A DNA stretch of 64,000 nt from Bacillus mobilis (GCF_001884045.1 NZ_MACF01000086.1:1-64000), one strand, 5' to 3'; positions 9,797-20,489 are shown, numbered from the stretch's first letter. Made by a program: numbers and translations. Notes: generated from the letters alone by a model not told the origin.

Positions 9797-11296
9797 ATGG
9801 CCATATTGTTGGCACTTATCCCAATTATGATGATTTTCATTTGTTTATTTTTATTTAAACAAACGTCATTACGGTCCTCTTTAATTGCTTACGTTGTGTC
9901 TGTTGGAATCGTTTTACTCTCGCCAACGTTTCAACTAGGGATAAGTGAAACTGTGCACGCAACGATTAAAGGTTGGTTAATTTGTTTTATTGTCGGGTAC
10001 GTGTTGTTTTTCGGTATTTTTTTATTTCACCTCATGAACAAAATGGGGTACATCGATCAAGTAGCGCGTTTTTTAGAAGAAGTGACGCGCGATCGTTTAT
10101 TACAAATGCTTCTTATGTGTTTTGGTATTTGTCCGCTAATCGAATCAGTAAGTGGATTCGGAATTGGTTTCATGGTTGCAGCACCTATCTTTCTATCATT
10201 AGGCTATAAACCGTTTCAAGCTGTACTACTTTCATTTATTGGTTTACTAGCTAGTTCATGGGGCGCGATGGCGACTGGTACGATTATCGGTTCGCAGCTT
10301 ATAAATATGCCGCTTACAACACTTGGCACAAATACGGCACTAATAAGCATCCCGATGTTTGCTTATTTCGTCATTCTTTCTTTACATGTTGTTGGTGGCT
10401 GGCAGGCCGTTATGGAAAAGTGGAAAGAAGGATTCGGTTTCTTTCTATTATTCTCTCTCGGAATCTATCTTTCTAACGCATACGTAAGTGTTGAACTAGC
10501 AGGTATATTAAGTTCTATCGTTACAATTACATTTGGCTTTCTTATCATTAAATTAAAAGGAAAAAGTGAGCAAAATGTAATGACAGAACATGCTGCGGCA
10601 ACGGAAAGAGAAGTATCTATCATAAAAATTATTAGCCCTTATCTATTCCTAACAGTTTGTATTTTACTTTCTCGCCTCGTTCCTGCTTTACATGACTTGT
10701 TCAGATCATATGCCGTTCTTGATTTGAAATCATACTCTTACAAGCTAGAGCTACTATATTCACCAGGATTTTGGCTCGGTATGACTTGCTTATTTACTAT
10801 TATTTTCTTCCGCATTCCATCTCATATTATTAAACAATCACTCTCGCAAACGATAAAGCAATGGATTCCATTTGCAATTACGACGACGATGTTTATCGCT
10901 ATTTCAGAACTAATGGGTGCATCTGGCATGCATTCATTACTGGCAAAAACAGCTGGTGAAACATTCGGTACATTTTTCGTTTTCGTTGCTCCGTTTATCG
11001 GTGGAATCGGTGGCTTTTTAACAGGTAGTAACGCAGGATCAAATGCGATGTTTATAAAACTACAAATGCAAACGGCGCAAAACGTAGCACTTCCGTGGCA
11101 ATACGTCACAACATTGCAAAACACCGCATCATCGGTAGCGACAATCGCTTGCCCGTCAAGGATTACACTTGGCGCTTACTTATGTAACATCCCGTATCGT
11201 GAAAATGAACTATTAAAGAAGACGACGTTAATGATCTTTGGTGCGGTGTTGCTTGTAGTGGTGGAGGTTATTGTTTGGTATATGTTGAGAAAATAA
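9797..11296 (+). CDS. L-lactate permease family transporter
   Basis: The 499-aa protein has about 13 membrane segments and matches the LctP family of lactate/glycolate:proton symporters. Recognisable stretches are FGICPLIESVSGFGIGF, the SSWGAMATGTIIG loop and GGFLTGSNAGSNAMF near the C-terminus. It is somewhat shorter than typical LctP proteins (about 540 aa). An in-frame ATG at 9779 has no ribosome-binding site. AAAGAGATGAT precedes the ATG at 9797. No lactate-utilisation genes are adjacent, so lactate versus another short hydroxy acid is not decided by context, although glcDF lies at the far end of the window. Confidence 0.85.
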   Translation: MAILLALIPIMMIFICLFLFKQTSLRSSLIAYVVSVGIVLLSPTFQLGISETVHATIKGWLICFIVGYVLFFGIFLFHLMNKMGYIDQVARFLEEVTRDRLLQMLLMCFGICPLIESVSGFGIGFMVAAPIFLSLGYKPFQAVLLSFIGLLASSWGAMATGTIIGSQLINMPLTTLGTNTALISIPMFAYFVILSLHVVGGWQAVMEKWKEGFGFFLLFSLGIYLSNAYVSVELAGILSSIVTITFGFLIIKLKGKSEQNVMTEHAAATEREVSIIKIISPYLFLTVCILLSRLVPALHDLFRSYAVLDLKSYSYKLELLYSPGFWLGMTCLFTIIFFRIPSHIIKQSLSQTIKQWIPFAITTTMFIAISELMGASGMHSLLAKTAGETFGTFFVFVAPFIGGIGGFLTGSNAGSNAMFIKLQMQTAQNVALPWQYVTTLQNTASSVATIACPSRITLGAYLCNIPYRENELLKKTTLMIFGAVLLVVVEVIVWYMLRK

Positions 11297-11297
11297 G

Positions 11298-11330
11298 AAA
11301 TCCTCCTGAGAAAGGAGGATTTTCTTTTTA
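11298..11330 (+). terminator. terminator
   Basis: AAATCCTCCT (11298-11307) pairs with AGGAGGATTT (11313-11322), followed by a T-rich run. Confidence 0.85.
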
Positions 11331-11387
11331 TATGGATAATGCCTTAAGTATGTAAAGCTTCTACTAAATAAATAGGAGATGAAATGT

Positions 11388-12071
11388 ATGCCCTTAAAAA
11401 ATTACGGCGTGTTAAAAGGCACCGTTATACAATCTAAGATCGGAAAAGGGAAAACTCCTCATTATCAAGTTCATTTACAAGGCGAAGCAGAAGCAAATTA
11501 CCGTATTGCAATTAACGTAAAGTCGCAAAGTTATCCGTCAGAAGTTTTATATTTTGCGAGTAATGATATTCGGTCAGAGGCGATTCATATTTTACCGACA
11601 TTACCATTTGGTTTTACAGAAATAAAAAACAATGAACCGAAAGTAGCTTTAGACTACGTAAGAGGTAATGTATTTGATTCCAAGCAAATGATTCCTTTAC
11701 CTGCTGAAAAAGCAGGTGTTGATAATGACTTAAATGAAAAAATAGAACGGTATATAAAACGAGCGATAGAAGAAAAAGCAATTATATACGCATTCGGTGA
11801 AAGATGGGGACCAGAAGAAAATACACCTGATTCTTACTTTCATTTCGAACCAGGAAACGGTATACACGATATTCATATGAATCAAGGAAATGTAGAGAAA
11901 TGGAAAGGTGATAATGGTATATGGCAAGACGGAGGAATACTCATCCACTTCGAAAAGGAAGAAGAATGGATCGGTATCTTTCTTGCCTTCCAGTCGCAAT
12001 CATGGTGTACGGATGAAGAGGGACATGCTCGTGTTCCGGTTGAGCATTGTGATTATAAGAGAAATAATTGA
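11388..12071 (+). CDS. YukJ-like protein (DUF2278 type)
   Basis: The 227-aa soluble protein begins MPLKNYGVLKGTV and ends in a segment with IHDIHMNQGN, the conserved GNGIHDIHMNQG core that marks YukJ/DUF2278 proteins. No biochemical function is established for the family, and no catalytic motif is obvious. AGGAG at 11374-11378 fits the ATG at 11388 better than the in-frame ATG at 11379. It is monocistronic and followed by a long dyad. Confidence 0.75.
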   Translation: MPLKNYGVLKGTVIQSKIGKGKTPHYQVHLQGEAEANYRIAINVKSQSYPSEVLYFASNDIRSEAIHILPTLPFGFTEIKNNEPKVALDYVRGNVFDSKQMIPLPAEKAGVDNDLNEKIERYIKRAIEEKAIIYAFGERWGPEENTPDSYFHFEPGNGIHDIHMNQGNVEKWKGDNGIWQDGGILIHFEKEEEWIGIFLAFQSQSWCTDEEGHARVPVEHCDYKRNN

Positions 12072-12074
12072 GGG

Positions 12075-12105
12075 GAAGAGCTAGTTCGTAATGAACTAGC
12101 TCTTC
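12075..12105. terminator. 13-bp dyad after the YukJ-like gene
   Basis: GAAGAGCTAGTTC (12075-12087) pairs perfectly with GAACTAGCTCTTC (12093-12105) over a five-base loop. No strong T run follows, so it may act as a weak terminator or an RNA 3'-end stabiliser. Confidence 0.55.
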
Positions 12106-12236
12106 TGATTAGAATACAATTTGCTGTTAATTTGCATTATTAAATAATAAGGGGAGATAATTTGAATTTTTAATTATTATATTTTAATATAATGTTATAT
12201 TTATTTAAAAATAAAATGCTAGGAGGAGATTTTTCG

Positions 12237-13385
12237 TTGGATAAAACTAGGTATTTAGAGATGTTGCAAATGACAAAAGAATTTTTAAAAAAGAATGTTC
12301 CTTTTATAACGGTAGGATTTCTTGGTAAGCGTATCATATCTATAATAATCGTTTTAATAACATCAACAGTTGCGTACATTACTGGATATCTGTTCTTATG
12401 GGGATATTATTTTGGTGGTGAAAAAGATCAATCGTTATTATCAGTAGCAGTAAATTTTGTCCCAATTGATAATAAGGTAGCTTTCTCGGTAGGGTTTTTT
12501 TATATTGTTTTAATTGGAATTATAGTTTTATTCTTAATTTCACTACTTATTGAAAAGCCAACTTTAAATTCGTGGGTTTTAATTATAATAGCAGTGGGAT
12601 TAGTAAATTTAGCTCTTGTAGGCTTTTTGGCAGATAGTGTAACCTTAGCAAACTATTCTAAAGTGTTATTATTTTGGATACTCCCATTTTTTATGCTGTT
12701 TACAATCATATACTATTATGTTTGGGTTAAAGAAGTTAAACTGGCTATTCTAGCTGTTATATATTGTATTTCTTTATATTTTAATTTATTTTTTATTGCA
12801 CAAAAATACAATTTAATGTGGTTAGAGAAAGTGTTGATTCCTGGTTTTGTTATTTTTATATTTATTATAGGGGTACCACTAGCTATCGTTGTAAAATCCA
12901 TTGGGAATAAAAAGAAATTACTTTGGTTGAAGATATTTTTATGGTGTATTGCGGGTTTTCCACTAGTGCTAATATTAGCTTGTAAAATGATAGAGAATCT
13001 TATTACTACAATAATGATATTAATAGGTTTACTAGTTATATATATATTATTTTTAAAATTTCGAGCTAAATTTAAACAACAGAAGAGTAAAAGAAGTGAA
13101 GGGGTTTTATTGATTGAAAAGCCAATTACAGCTTTTTTATATATATTAGCAGTATTTCTTATTTTAGGTGTATTTCTTCCTTATTATTTAATAAAAGGAG
13201 GGGATTATATGCATTCCATTATGAAAACAAATGGTTATCAAAAAATAGAATATACATGGGGACAAGAAACAAAACGTATAGAGGGGACTATCATTTCTAA
13301 CCGAAATGATACATATTACATATCAACAACCGATAGAAAATTAATGATTATAAAAACAAAGGATATCATTATAGGTTCGAATTAA
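12237..13385 (+). CDS. polytopic membrane protein of unknown function
   Basis: The frame opens upstream, but AGGAGGAGAT (12221-12230) points to a TTG start at 12237, giving 382 aa. It has roughly ten hydrophobic helices and a final soluble stretch of about 50 residues after the last helix, including GYQKIEYTWGQETKRIEG. That tail is beta-rich and probably faces outward. I do not recognise a family. The gene is AT-rich compared with the trp region and ends at a terminator shared with the convergent gene. Confidence 0.7.
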   Translation: MDKTRYLEMLQMTKEFLKKNVPFITVGFLGKRIISIIIVLITSTVAYITGYLFLWGYYFGGEKDQSLLSVAVNFVPIDNKVAFSVGFFYIVLIGIIVLFLISLLIEKPTLNSWVLIIIAVGLVNLALVGFLADSVTLANYSKVLLFWILPFFMLFTIIYYYVWVKEVKLAILAVIYCISLYFNLFFIAQKYNLMWLEKVLIPGFVIFIFIIGVPLAIVVKSIGNKKKLLWLKIFLWCIAGFPLVLILACKMIENLITTIMILIGLLVIYILFLKFRAKFKQQKSKRSEGVLLIEKPITAFLYILAVFLILGVFLPYYLIKGGDYMHSIMKTNGYQKIEYTWGQETKRIEGTIISNRNDTYYISTTDRKLMIIKTKDIIIGSN

Positions 13386-13425
13386 TAAGAAGAGGGCGTT
13401 CAAAACGAACGCCCTCCTCTTATTT
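13384..13425. terminator. bidirectional terminator
   Basis: GAGGGCGTTC (13392-13401) pairs with GAACGCCCTC (13407-13416) and is flanked by A-rich and T-rich arms. It serves both convergent genes and overlaps the last codons of the minus-strand gene. Confidence 0.85.
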
Positions 13426-14233
13426 TATAAAACCCAAAACTAACAAGTGTAGAAAGGCAAGAGAACAGCAGTGCAACACTAGAAAACGCAATGAGGTACA
13501 TATTATACTTCATCACTTTGCCAATGAGCTGGTTACTGTCGAACTGAAACAGTCCTGCGATTATGTTGAATAAAAATAACACGATAAACATGACGATAAC
13601 GCCGTCTATTGATCCTTTAATATCTGGTTTGCTTAAAGCGATATGTGCAGAAATACAAATGGCGATAAATAAAAATAGCCAAAAGGAAGGATTCAATAAG
13701 TTATTCAGTGTAAATAAGCTTTTCAATAATACGAACGTCGACAAGAGCATGTTTTGAATCATTTCTATATTAATAGAAGTAGAAGCAATTGTTTTTTCGA
13801 GAGTTGTATTAAATAAGAAATATGAATTTGGTACGAAATAGCGCATTAGAAGGATTAATGCAGTGATACCGGAAATAATAGGACCGATTCCAATGAAGAA
13901 GTTCCCAATTCGTTGATATACACTTTTTTGATTGTATTGATGTTGTACGTAGCCTAAAGCACCTTGACTTGTATCTGTTGGGAAAAACTGCGTTGCTACA
14001 ATTTTATGACGAAATAGTACACACATAATGGCATGTCCAAGTTCGTGAATCGGAACACCAATCCACGCAGTTAAAAGGAATCCTTTTCTTCCGAAAGCTC
14101 TCGACCAATACATGCGTGTGAGAGATTCCAAATAGCCTAATAGAAATCCAATTACAATGATAACGCCAATTAAAGAAAATAATTGGATTACGCTTGTAAG
14201 GAGTATTTGAAAAATTGAGTTTACCAATTCCAT
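13400..14233 (-). CDS. HEXXH membrane protein, putative M50-like metallopeptidase
   Basis: The 277-aa membrane protein carries HELGHAIMCVLF at about residues 63-74, inside or next to a hydrophobic segment. That is a zinc-binding HExxH helix of the kind found in intramembrane site-2 proteases. About six hydrophobic segments are present. The family's second metal-ligand motif (usually NxxPxxxxDG) is not obvious, so activity is uncertain and it may be a diverged or pseudo-peptidase. A GIGPIISG segment follows. The ATG at 14233 is weakly supported by GGAAATGGA overlap. No substrate is suggested by the neighbours. Confidence 0.6.
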   Translation of the reverse strand: MELVNSIFQILLTSVIQLFSLIGVIIVIGFLLGYLESLTRMYWSRAFGRKGFLLTAWIGVPIHELGHAIMCVLFRHKIVATQFFPTDTSQGALGYVQHQYNQKSVYQRIGNFFIGIGPIISGITALILLMRYFVPNSYFLFNTTLEKTIASTSINIEMIQNMLLSTFVLLKSLFTLNNLLNPSFWLFLFIAICISAHIALSKPDIKGSIDGVIVMFIVLFLFNIIAGLFQFDSNQLIGKVMKYNMYLIAFSSVALLFSCLSTLVSFGFYKIRGGRSF

Positions 14234-14429
14234 TTCCAGTCATCCAATCTGTTAAGAATGTTATTTGTTCTGTTTCATAATAGCATTATTTTTCAAGATT
14301 GCTAGCATATATATTTTCTTTTGAAAGAAGGATTTCATAATCTTTTTCTTGTAGTCATGTTTTATGTCCAAAGTCATATATTGAATTTGTAACACCCTAT
14401 ATGGTATATGCTCAAGGAGGGATGAGAGA

Positions 14430-15215
14430 ATGAAATGTCCGGCGTGTCAGACGGAAAATGCAGCAGAGGCAAAGTTTTGCGGGAATTGTGGACATTCGTT
14501 GACGGAGGAAGTAGTAGCGAGTGGTGCACAGGAAGAAGATGAGCAACAAGCACGCGTAGCACAAGTAAAGGAAACTCGACCAAATGAAACGGTAGAGCAA
14601 GCGAAGCGGTTTGCGAGTGGCTATTTTCAGTTCTTTAAACATGCTTTCAAAGCACCGACAGCGATTATGAAAAGCGGCAAGGTTGAAGTACGAAATGGAA
14701 TTGTAAGTCTTGTTCTTATTTGTCTTTTAGGTGCATGTATTTTTTATAGAATGATGAGTGCTGCAGCAACCGTTACGAAAACATTTGCACCAGATATACC
14801 TACTCCTACATTCTTTTTGGACTCTGTAACGGTCTTTTTATTTTTATTAATTTTAACTTTATTTGTCGGATTTATTATTTTTGTAAGTGGTAAGATGATG
14901 AAATCTTCTTTTTCATTTCTTGAAGTATTCGGCGTATGGGGAACGATAGCAACGCCGGCTATCGCTATATTAGTTCTTACATTTCTTTTTAGTTTTCTAT
15001 TAATCTTTTTCTTACCGATATTACTATCTGTAGCTACAACTTATATAGGGATTAGTATAACGGTTGCTATATTAAAATTAGACAATGGCGGATTAGATCT
15101 TGTGTACACACTTATTATCGCAAATGTTTTAATTGGAATCGCAACATTCATTGTACTTTGGTCTTACATTAGCACGATAATTCAAACCATTACTCAGGGA
15201 TTAACTGGCCTCTAA
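14430..15215 (+). CDS. zinc-ribbon membrane protein
   Basis: The 261-aa product begins with a zinc ribbon, CPACQTENAAEAKFCGNCG (two CxxC pairs), then a charged linker. About five membrane helices start near residue 90. The start is supported by CAAGGAGGGATGAG. It stands 19 bases before another zinc-ribbon gene, so the two are likely co-transcribed. This layout recalls the YvbJ/TcaA neighbourhood, where cytoplasmic ribbons are tethered to envelope-stress or glycopeptide-response proteins. The exact function is unknown. Confidence 0.75.
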   Translation: MKCPACQTENAAEAKFCGNCGHSLTEEVVASGAQEEDEQQARVAQVKETRPNETVEQAKRFASGYFQFFKHAFKAPTAIMKSGKVEVRNGIVSLVLICLLGACIFYRMMSAAATVTKTFAPDIPTPTFFLDSVTVFLFLLILTLFVGFIIFVSGKMMKSSFSFLEVFGVWGTIATPAIAILVLTFLFSFLLIFFLPILLSVATTYIGISITVAILKLDNGGLDLVYTLIIANVLIGIATFIVLWSYISTIIQTITQGLTGL

Positions 15216-15234
15216 AGAAAAGGTGGTTGAATGG

Positions 15235-16472
15235 ATGAATGTATGTACAAAGTGTGGGACTCAGTTTGAAGACGGTGTGCAATTTTGTCAAAACTGTGGT
15301 AGGAAGAGGGAGAACCCTGTAATAGAGAAGAAAATGAGCAGCGGTACAAAAGTCGGCATTACGCTTTTAGTACTACTTGTTATAGTGATTGTCGGTTTGT
15401 ATGTATATGGATCGTCGTATTATACGCAGGTTGCGCAAGTAGACCGGATGATTACTATTGTACAAGAGCGGGACGGGAAGAAGTTAGCTGAAATCGTCAC
15501 GGCAGATGATCCATCAGTTATTGTAACGAGAGAGAGAGTTTAATGCCACTATTTTCGTATATAAAAGAAAACCCATCTTACGTGAATGAATTGAAAGACT
15601 ATTTGAGGCAAGGTGAAAAACGAGGGGACGGAACCGAAAGAGCAGATTTTTCGTTAACGAAAGACGGGAAGTATTTCTTTTTATTTGATCGGTATAAATT
15701 GAAAGCGAAGACGTACTATAAGACTTTACTTTCAAGTAAAAAAGGTACATCTTTAAAAATGAACGGAAAAGAAATTGATAAAACAGATGATAAAAAGTCT
15801 GAGAAGCAATATGGACCGTTTCTTCCAGGGACTCAAGTATTTCAATCAGAATATAAAAATGATTATGTAAAACTATCACGTGAAGAAAAGGTTGTACTTA
15901 TGAAACAAGGTCAAAATAACGTAACGATAGATTTAACGTTGCAAGGGCAATATATTACAGTGCAAACGAATGCACCTGGTGCAACTTTGTACGTGAATCA
16001 AAAACCAGTCACAGCGCTGACCGGAGAAGAAATTACGTGGGGACCGGTAGCAACTGATGGAAGTGCGACGATTTATTTAGAACGAAATGGAGAAAATGGA
16101 AGGGAAACGACGAAGGTAGAAACGGTAACGGCACGTCCTTCTTATAATCTTCCATTCCAAAAGAAAAGTACAGAAAAAACAGTTGTTTATAATGTTACTC
16201 CTCCGCCCACGACTCGGTATGTATATAATGGTTTCATCTTCCCGGATAGTGATATTCGAAAACTAACGAGTGCAGACTTAACATATTTATCGAAAGAACA
16301 GTTGAAAATTGCTAGAAACGAAATATACGCAAGGCATGGACATATGTTTCAAACGAAAGATATACAAGCGTACTTTTCAAAACAGTCTTGGTATAGAGAA
16401 AATCCATATTTTACAGGAAAGCTAACAGATATTGAAACTTATAACGTTGAACTCATCAAATCAAGAGAATAA
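15235..16472 (+). pseudogene. TcaA/YvbJ-like zinc-ribbon membrane protein, broken by a 2-bp frameshift
   Basis: Two adjacent frames make one gene. The first (15235-15543) has a zinc ribbon CTKCGTQFEDGVQFCQNCG, one transmembrane helix and the start of an extracellular domain ending ...DDPSVIVTRERV. The second (15543-16472) continues with MPLFSYIKENPSYVNELKDY, TcaA-like beta domains and a C-terminal YARHG motif. The break lies at a GA tract, 15528-15538. Removing one GA restores ...VIVTRESLMPLFSYIKENP, joining both halves without loss. It may be a true pseudogene, a slippage-switched gene or a sequencing error. AAGGTGG precedes the ATG at 15235. A terminator follows. Confidence 0.85.
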
Positions 16473-16479
16473 ACACGTG

Positions 16480-16512
16480 AAAAAGGTACAGTGCATAGCT
16501 GTACCTTTTTAT
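16480..16512 (+). terminator. terminator
   Basis: AAAAAGGTACAG (16480-16491) pairs with CTGTACCTTTTT (16499-16510). The T-rich right arm gives a good terminator for the zinc-ribbon pair, and the A-rich left arm could serve the convergent gene. Confidence 0.85.
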
Positions 16513-16514
16513 GG

Positions 16515-16946
16515 TTATTTATCTGAACCAGGATCCCTTGAGAAAAAGATATGAAAGAGAAATGTGACTTTACTTGATCCTCCTGATGTACTAGCTTGTA
16601 TATGTGATAAAGGGCCAGACGTTAGAGCTGCCTCGGAATGGGGGGGGACGACTATTTTGAGCGCATGATCTGAATCTGGCGAAGCAGTAACAGTTATTGT
16701 ATCGTCAGAAAAGTTCAAAATTTTAACGGAACCGACTGGAAAGATGGATTTGCCAGCATGTGATGCTGAAGCGAATTGGGTAGCTTTCCAAATATCTTGC
16801 GCAAAAGTATCATCGTTAGATAACCAAGCACGAGCGCTGTATATTGTTGCATTAATGGAAAATTCTTGGTCAAGTGAGAGGGCGGGTTTCGGTTCTTTTG
16901 GTTCTTGCGGTTCATCTGGAAGTTGGGCGAGAAGGCCGGCGCACAT
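16515..16946 (-). CDS. hypothetical protein with proline-rich linker and beta-rich domain
   Basis: The 143-aa product starts at the ATG at 16946, where AGGTGA is correctly spaced. The upstream in-frame TTG at 16967 is less likely. A short hydrophobic N-terminus leads into a PDEPQEPKEPKP linker. A Ser/Thr- and Val-rich domain follows, with alternating short strands (SVKILNFSDDTITVTASP), suggesting a beta-sandwich such as an appendage or coat subunit. No signal peptide is clear and I do not recognise the family. Codons in the middle contain an uninterrupted C8 run (G8 on the plus strand, 16640-16647). Confidence 0.6.
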   Translation of the reverse strand: MCAGLLAQLPDEPQEPKEPKPALSLDQEFSINATIYSARAWLSNDDTFAQDIWKATQFASASHAGKSIFPVGSVKILNFSDDTITVTASPDSDHALKIVVPPHSEAALTSGPLSHIQASTSGGSSKVTFLFHIFFSRDPGSDK

Positions 16947-17127
16947 GTATGTTTCACCTACTTTCAATAGTAACTGTTATAGCATATTAAACATGTTGTT
17001 TATAAGACACAACGGCTACCTAGTAAGGTATAGGTTTGTGCACCAAATTTGAAGATGAAATTCTCTTTCTTTACAATGGAAGTAGGTGTTATTTCTATAA
17101 AATATGGAAAACGTAAAGAGTATGTAA

Positions 17128-18504
<1,377 letters not shown>

Positions 18505-18580
18505 GCAAAGGTAGGTAAACTTTTTTAGCGAATAATAAAGAGGGAGAAACAGTTACATATAGGGAAGGGGATCATTAAAA

Positions 18581-19069
18581 ATGTTTGTAACACTTCAAAC
18601 AGTTCAAGAATCAGAAAAAGAAATATTACGTAATTTGTACGCACTATATCTTCATGACCTCTCTACATTCACTCCTAATATAACGATTGGGACAAATGGA
18701 TTTTTTGAATACGAAGATTTGCATATGTTTTGGGAAAATGACGGAATCACTCCGTATTTTATTAAAAGTGACAATGATATTGTAGGATTTTTATTACTAC
18801 TGGAACGCCCGTTTTTGAAGAAGGAAAACGACTTTGGCATAAATGACATTTTCATATTGAATCAGTACAAGGGAAAAGGAATCGGTAAACAAGTTATTGA
18901 GAATGTATTAAAAGAGAAAAGAGGACAATATTTCGTTATCGAACTTGTGAAAAATGTACCAGCAGTTTCTTTTTGGAAGAAAGTATATAGGGAGTTAAAC
19001 ATCGAATTTGATGAGGAAAAACAGTTAATCGATGATGAAGAATGTCTCGTTCAAACGTTTAAAATATAA
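18581..19069 (+). CDS. GNAT family N-acetyltransferase
   Basis: The 162-aa product has the GNAT core. A beta4-like strand FLLLLERPFL is followed by INDIFILNQYKGKGIGKQVIENVL, where QYKGKGIG is the acetyl-CoA pyrophosphate loop, and then VSFWKKVYRE in motif B. The acceptor substrate cannot be told from sequence. GGAAGGGGAT precedes the ATG by about 11 bases. It is a single gene between the cdr terminator and a bcr1 repeat. Confidence 0.8.
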   Translation: MFVTLQTVQESEKEILRNLYALYLHDLSTFTPNITIGTNGFFEYEDLHMFWENDGITPYFIKSDNDIVGFLLLLERPFLKKENDFGINDIFILNQYKGKGIGKQVIENVLKEKRGQYFVIELVKNVPAVSFWKKVYRELNIEFDEEKQLIDDEECLVQTFKI

Positions 19070-19108
19070 TGAAATCGATGCTCCTAGTATATTACTTTGA
19101 AATTTAAC

Positions 19109-19265
19109 TTTATCCCGCTTAACGGACAGTAAAACTCCCACCTCAAAATTCAGTTGGAGCAAAGAAGTTAGGTGGGAGTCGGGCTGTCCGCTAACGTCCG
19201 ATTGGTGAAGGCTAATAATCAGTGGGGGATGAACAAAACCCCCACTGATTAAAGTTTCACTTTAT
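19109..19265 (+). repeat. bcr1 repeat element, copy 1
   Basis: This is a full-length copy of the Bacillus cereus group bcr1 element (19114-19260), flanked by perfect TTTAT direct repeats at 19109-19113 and 19261-19265. It folds into a long imperfect hairpin, where CTCCCACCT pairs with AGGTGGGAG and GGACAG with CTGTCC. A second hairpin follows, where AATCAGTGGGGG pairs with CCCCCACTGATT. Confidence 0.9.
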
Positions 19266-19367
19266 TGCGAATATACCGTTCACCCTTGAAAACATAGTAC
19301 GTATCGCTTATATTTTCATATAGTATTTATTTTTAAATAAAGCAATGAACGAACCAGGGGGCACAGT

Positions 19368-19778
19368 ATGGCAATTAATATGAAAACAATCGAAGAATGG
19401 ATTGCTGAATCAAACGCAAGACAAGAAGAAGACTTTGGACATGTTGTGGAAGAGATGAAAGAAGTATGCATCGGACTTGATAATGCGACATTAATTTATA
19501 CGAAAAACGTATTTTGTTTCGGTAAGAAAGTAGAAGTATTGTTCTTCTTCCAAGACCATGTCGTAATCGGACAAGAAAAAGATGAGTATGTTGAAATTGA
19601 AAAATTAAAGTATGATGCGATTACAAATAGCAACTTAAAAACAAATGACAAAAATACAACGTTACAATTAAAGTTTGCTAACGGACAATCTATCAATTTA
19701 GATAGTTTAAATGATAACTACGGTACGAAAAATTGGTTATTTGCGCGACAAATTAAGAGTATTTTTAAATTAATCTAG
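19368..19778 (+). CDS. hypothetical protein, DUF3908-like
   Basis: The 136-aa soluble protein has an acidic helical N-terminus (EEWIAESNARQEEDFG) followed by a beta-rich domain. The overall layout resembles the short DUF3908 proteins common in the B. cereus group, but I make that match from memory only. No catalytic motif is visible. CCAGGGGGCAC precedes the ATG. It is a lone gene between a bcr1 copy and a bidirectional terminator. Confidence 0.65.
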   Translation: MAINMKTIEEWIAESNARQEEDFGHVVEEMKEVCIGLDNATLIYTKNVFCFGKKVEVLFFFQDHVVIGQEKDEYVEIEKLKYDAITNSNLKTNDKNTTLQLKFANGQSINLDSLNDNYGTKNWLFARQIKSIFKLI

Positions 19779-19780
19779 TA

Positions 19781-19808
19781 AAAAGCAGACCTCAAAGGGT
19801 CTGCTTTT
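19781..19808. terminator. bidirectional terminator
   Basis: AAAAGCAGACC (19781-19791) pairs with GGTCTGCTTTT (19798-19808). It lies between two convergent genes and can end both. Confidence 0.85.
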
Positions 19809-20398
19809 TACTTGTTTCCTATTACACAAAGGCATCCTCTTTCTTCGAAACATTTTACGCTTGTAAATCCTGTTTTATAAAATAGGTTTATTAATTCTTC
19901 AGTCGTATTACATTTCTCCATATGATATTGAATTTTGAAAGTTTCAGCCACTAATAAAAAGGATCCGTTCGGTTGTAAGACGCGAAATACTTCGTTTATA
20001 TCTTGTTCCACATCAGGCCAAAAGTAGTGTGTTTGAAAAGCGGTTATGAGATTGAAGAAGTTCGTATGATAGGGAATAGAAGAGACACTGGCTTGTTGAA
20101 CAATGACTTTTTGGTTTTGAACATCTTTTATATTCGTCTGTATAGAATTTTTTACAGCTTGATCGGAGTAATCAATTCCATATATTTTCCCAAACGGAAT
20201 TCGTTTTGAAAGAGTATGTATTGTTTTACCTCCGCCACAGCCGATATCTAATACGACTGCATCTGTCTGTATATGTATTTTTTGTAAAGCCCAATTTGTT
20301 AGCCTCGTATGTGCACTGTTCATAATACAAAGCATGGAAGAACCAATTGTTCCGCGAGGATTTTTTGCTTGCTGGATTAATCGTTGTAAAATACTCAA
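19808..20398 (-). CDS. class I SAM-dependent methyltransferase
   Basis: The 196-aa product has the Rossmann methyltransferase core: motif I VLDIGCGGGKT, then YGIDYSDQAV, then ITAFQTHYFWPDVEQDINEVFRVLQPNG read in order. AAAGGAG eight bases upstream supports a TTG start at 20398; an in-frame ATG at 20434 has no ribosome-binding site. It lies downstream of the TOMM maturation operon on the same strand, but a strong terminator separates them. A link to peptide modification is possible but not shown. The substrate is unknown. Confidence 0.8.
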   Translation of the reverse strand: MSILQRLIQQAKNPRGTIGSSMLCIMNSAHTRLTNWALQKIHIQTDAVVLDIGCGGGKTIHTLSKRIPFGKIYGIDYSDQAVKNSIQTNIKDVQNQKVIVQQASVSSIPYHTNFFNLITAFQTHYFWPDVEQDINEVFRVLQPNGSFLLVAETFKIQYHMEKCNTTEELINLFYKTGFTSVKCFEERGCLCVIGNK

Positions 20399-20464
20399 GT
20401 TAAGCTCTCCTTTTATGTAAGAATATATACTCATTTCGCTTTTTATAAATTAAGTCCTTTAAAA

Positions 20465-20489
20465 AAGCACGCCGTTCACCGGCGTGCTT
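20465..20489 (-). terminator. terminator of the TOMM operon
   Basis: A 10-bp perfect GC-rich stem (20465-20474 with 20480-20489) is followed on the minus strand by a T run at 20461-20466. It comes directly after the sagB-like gene. Confidence 0.9.
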
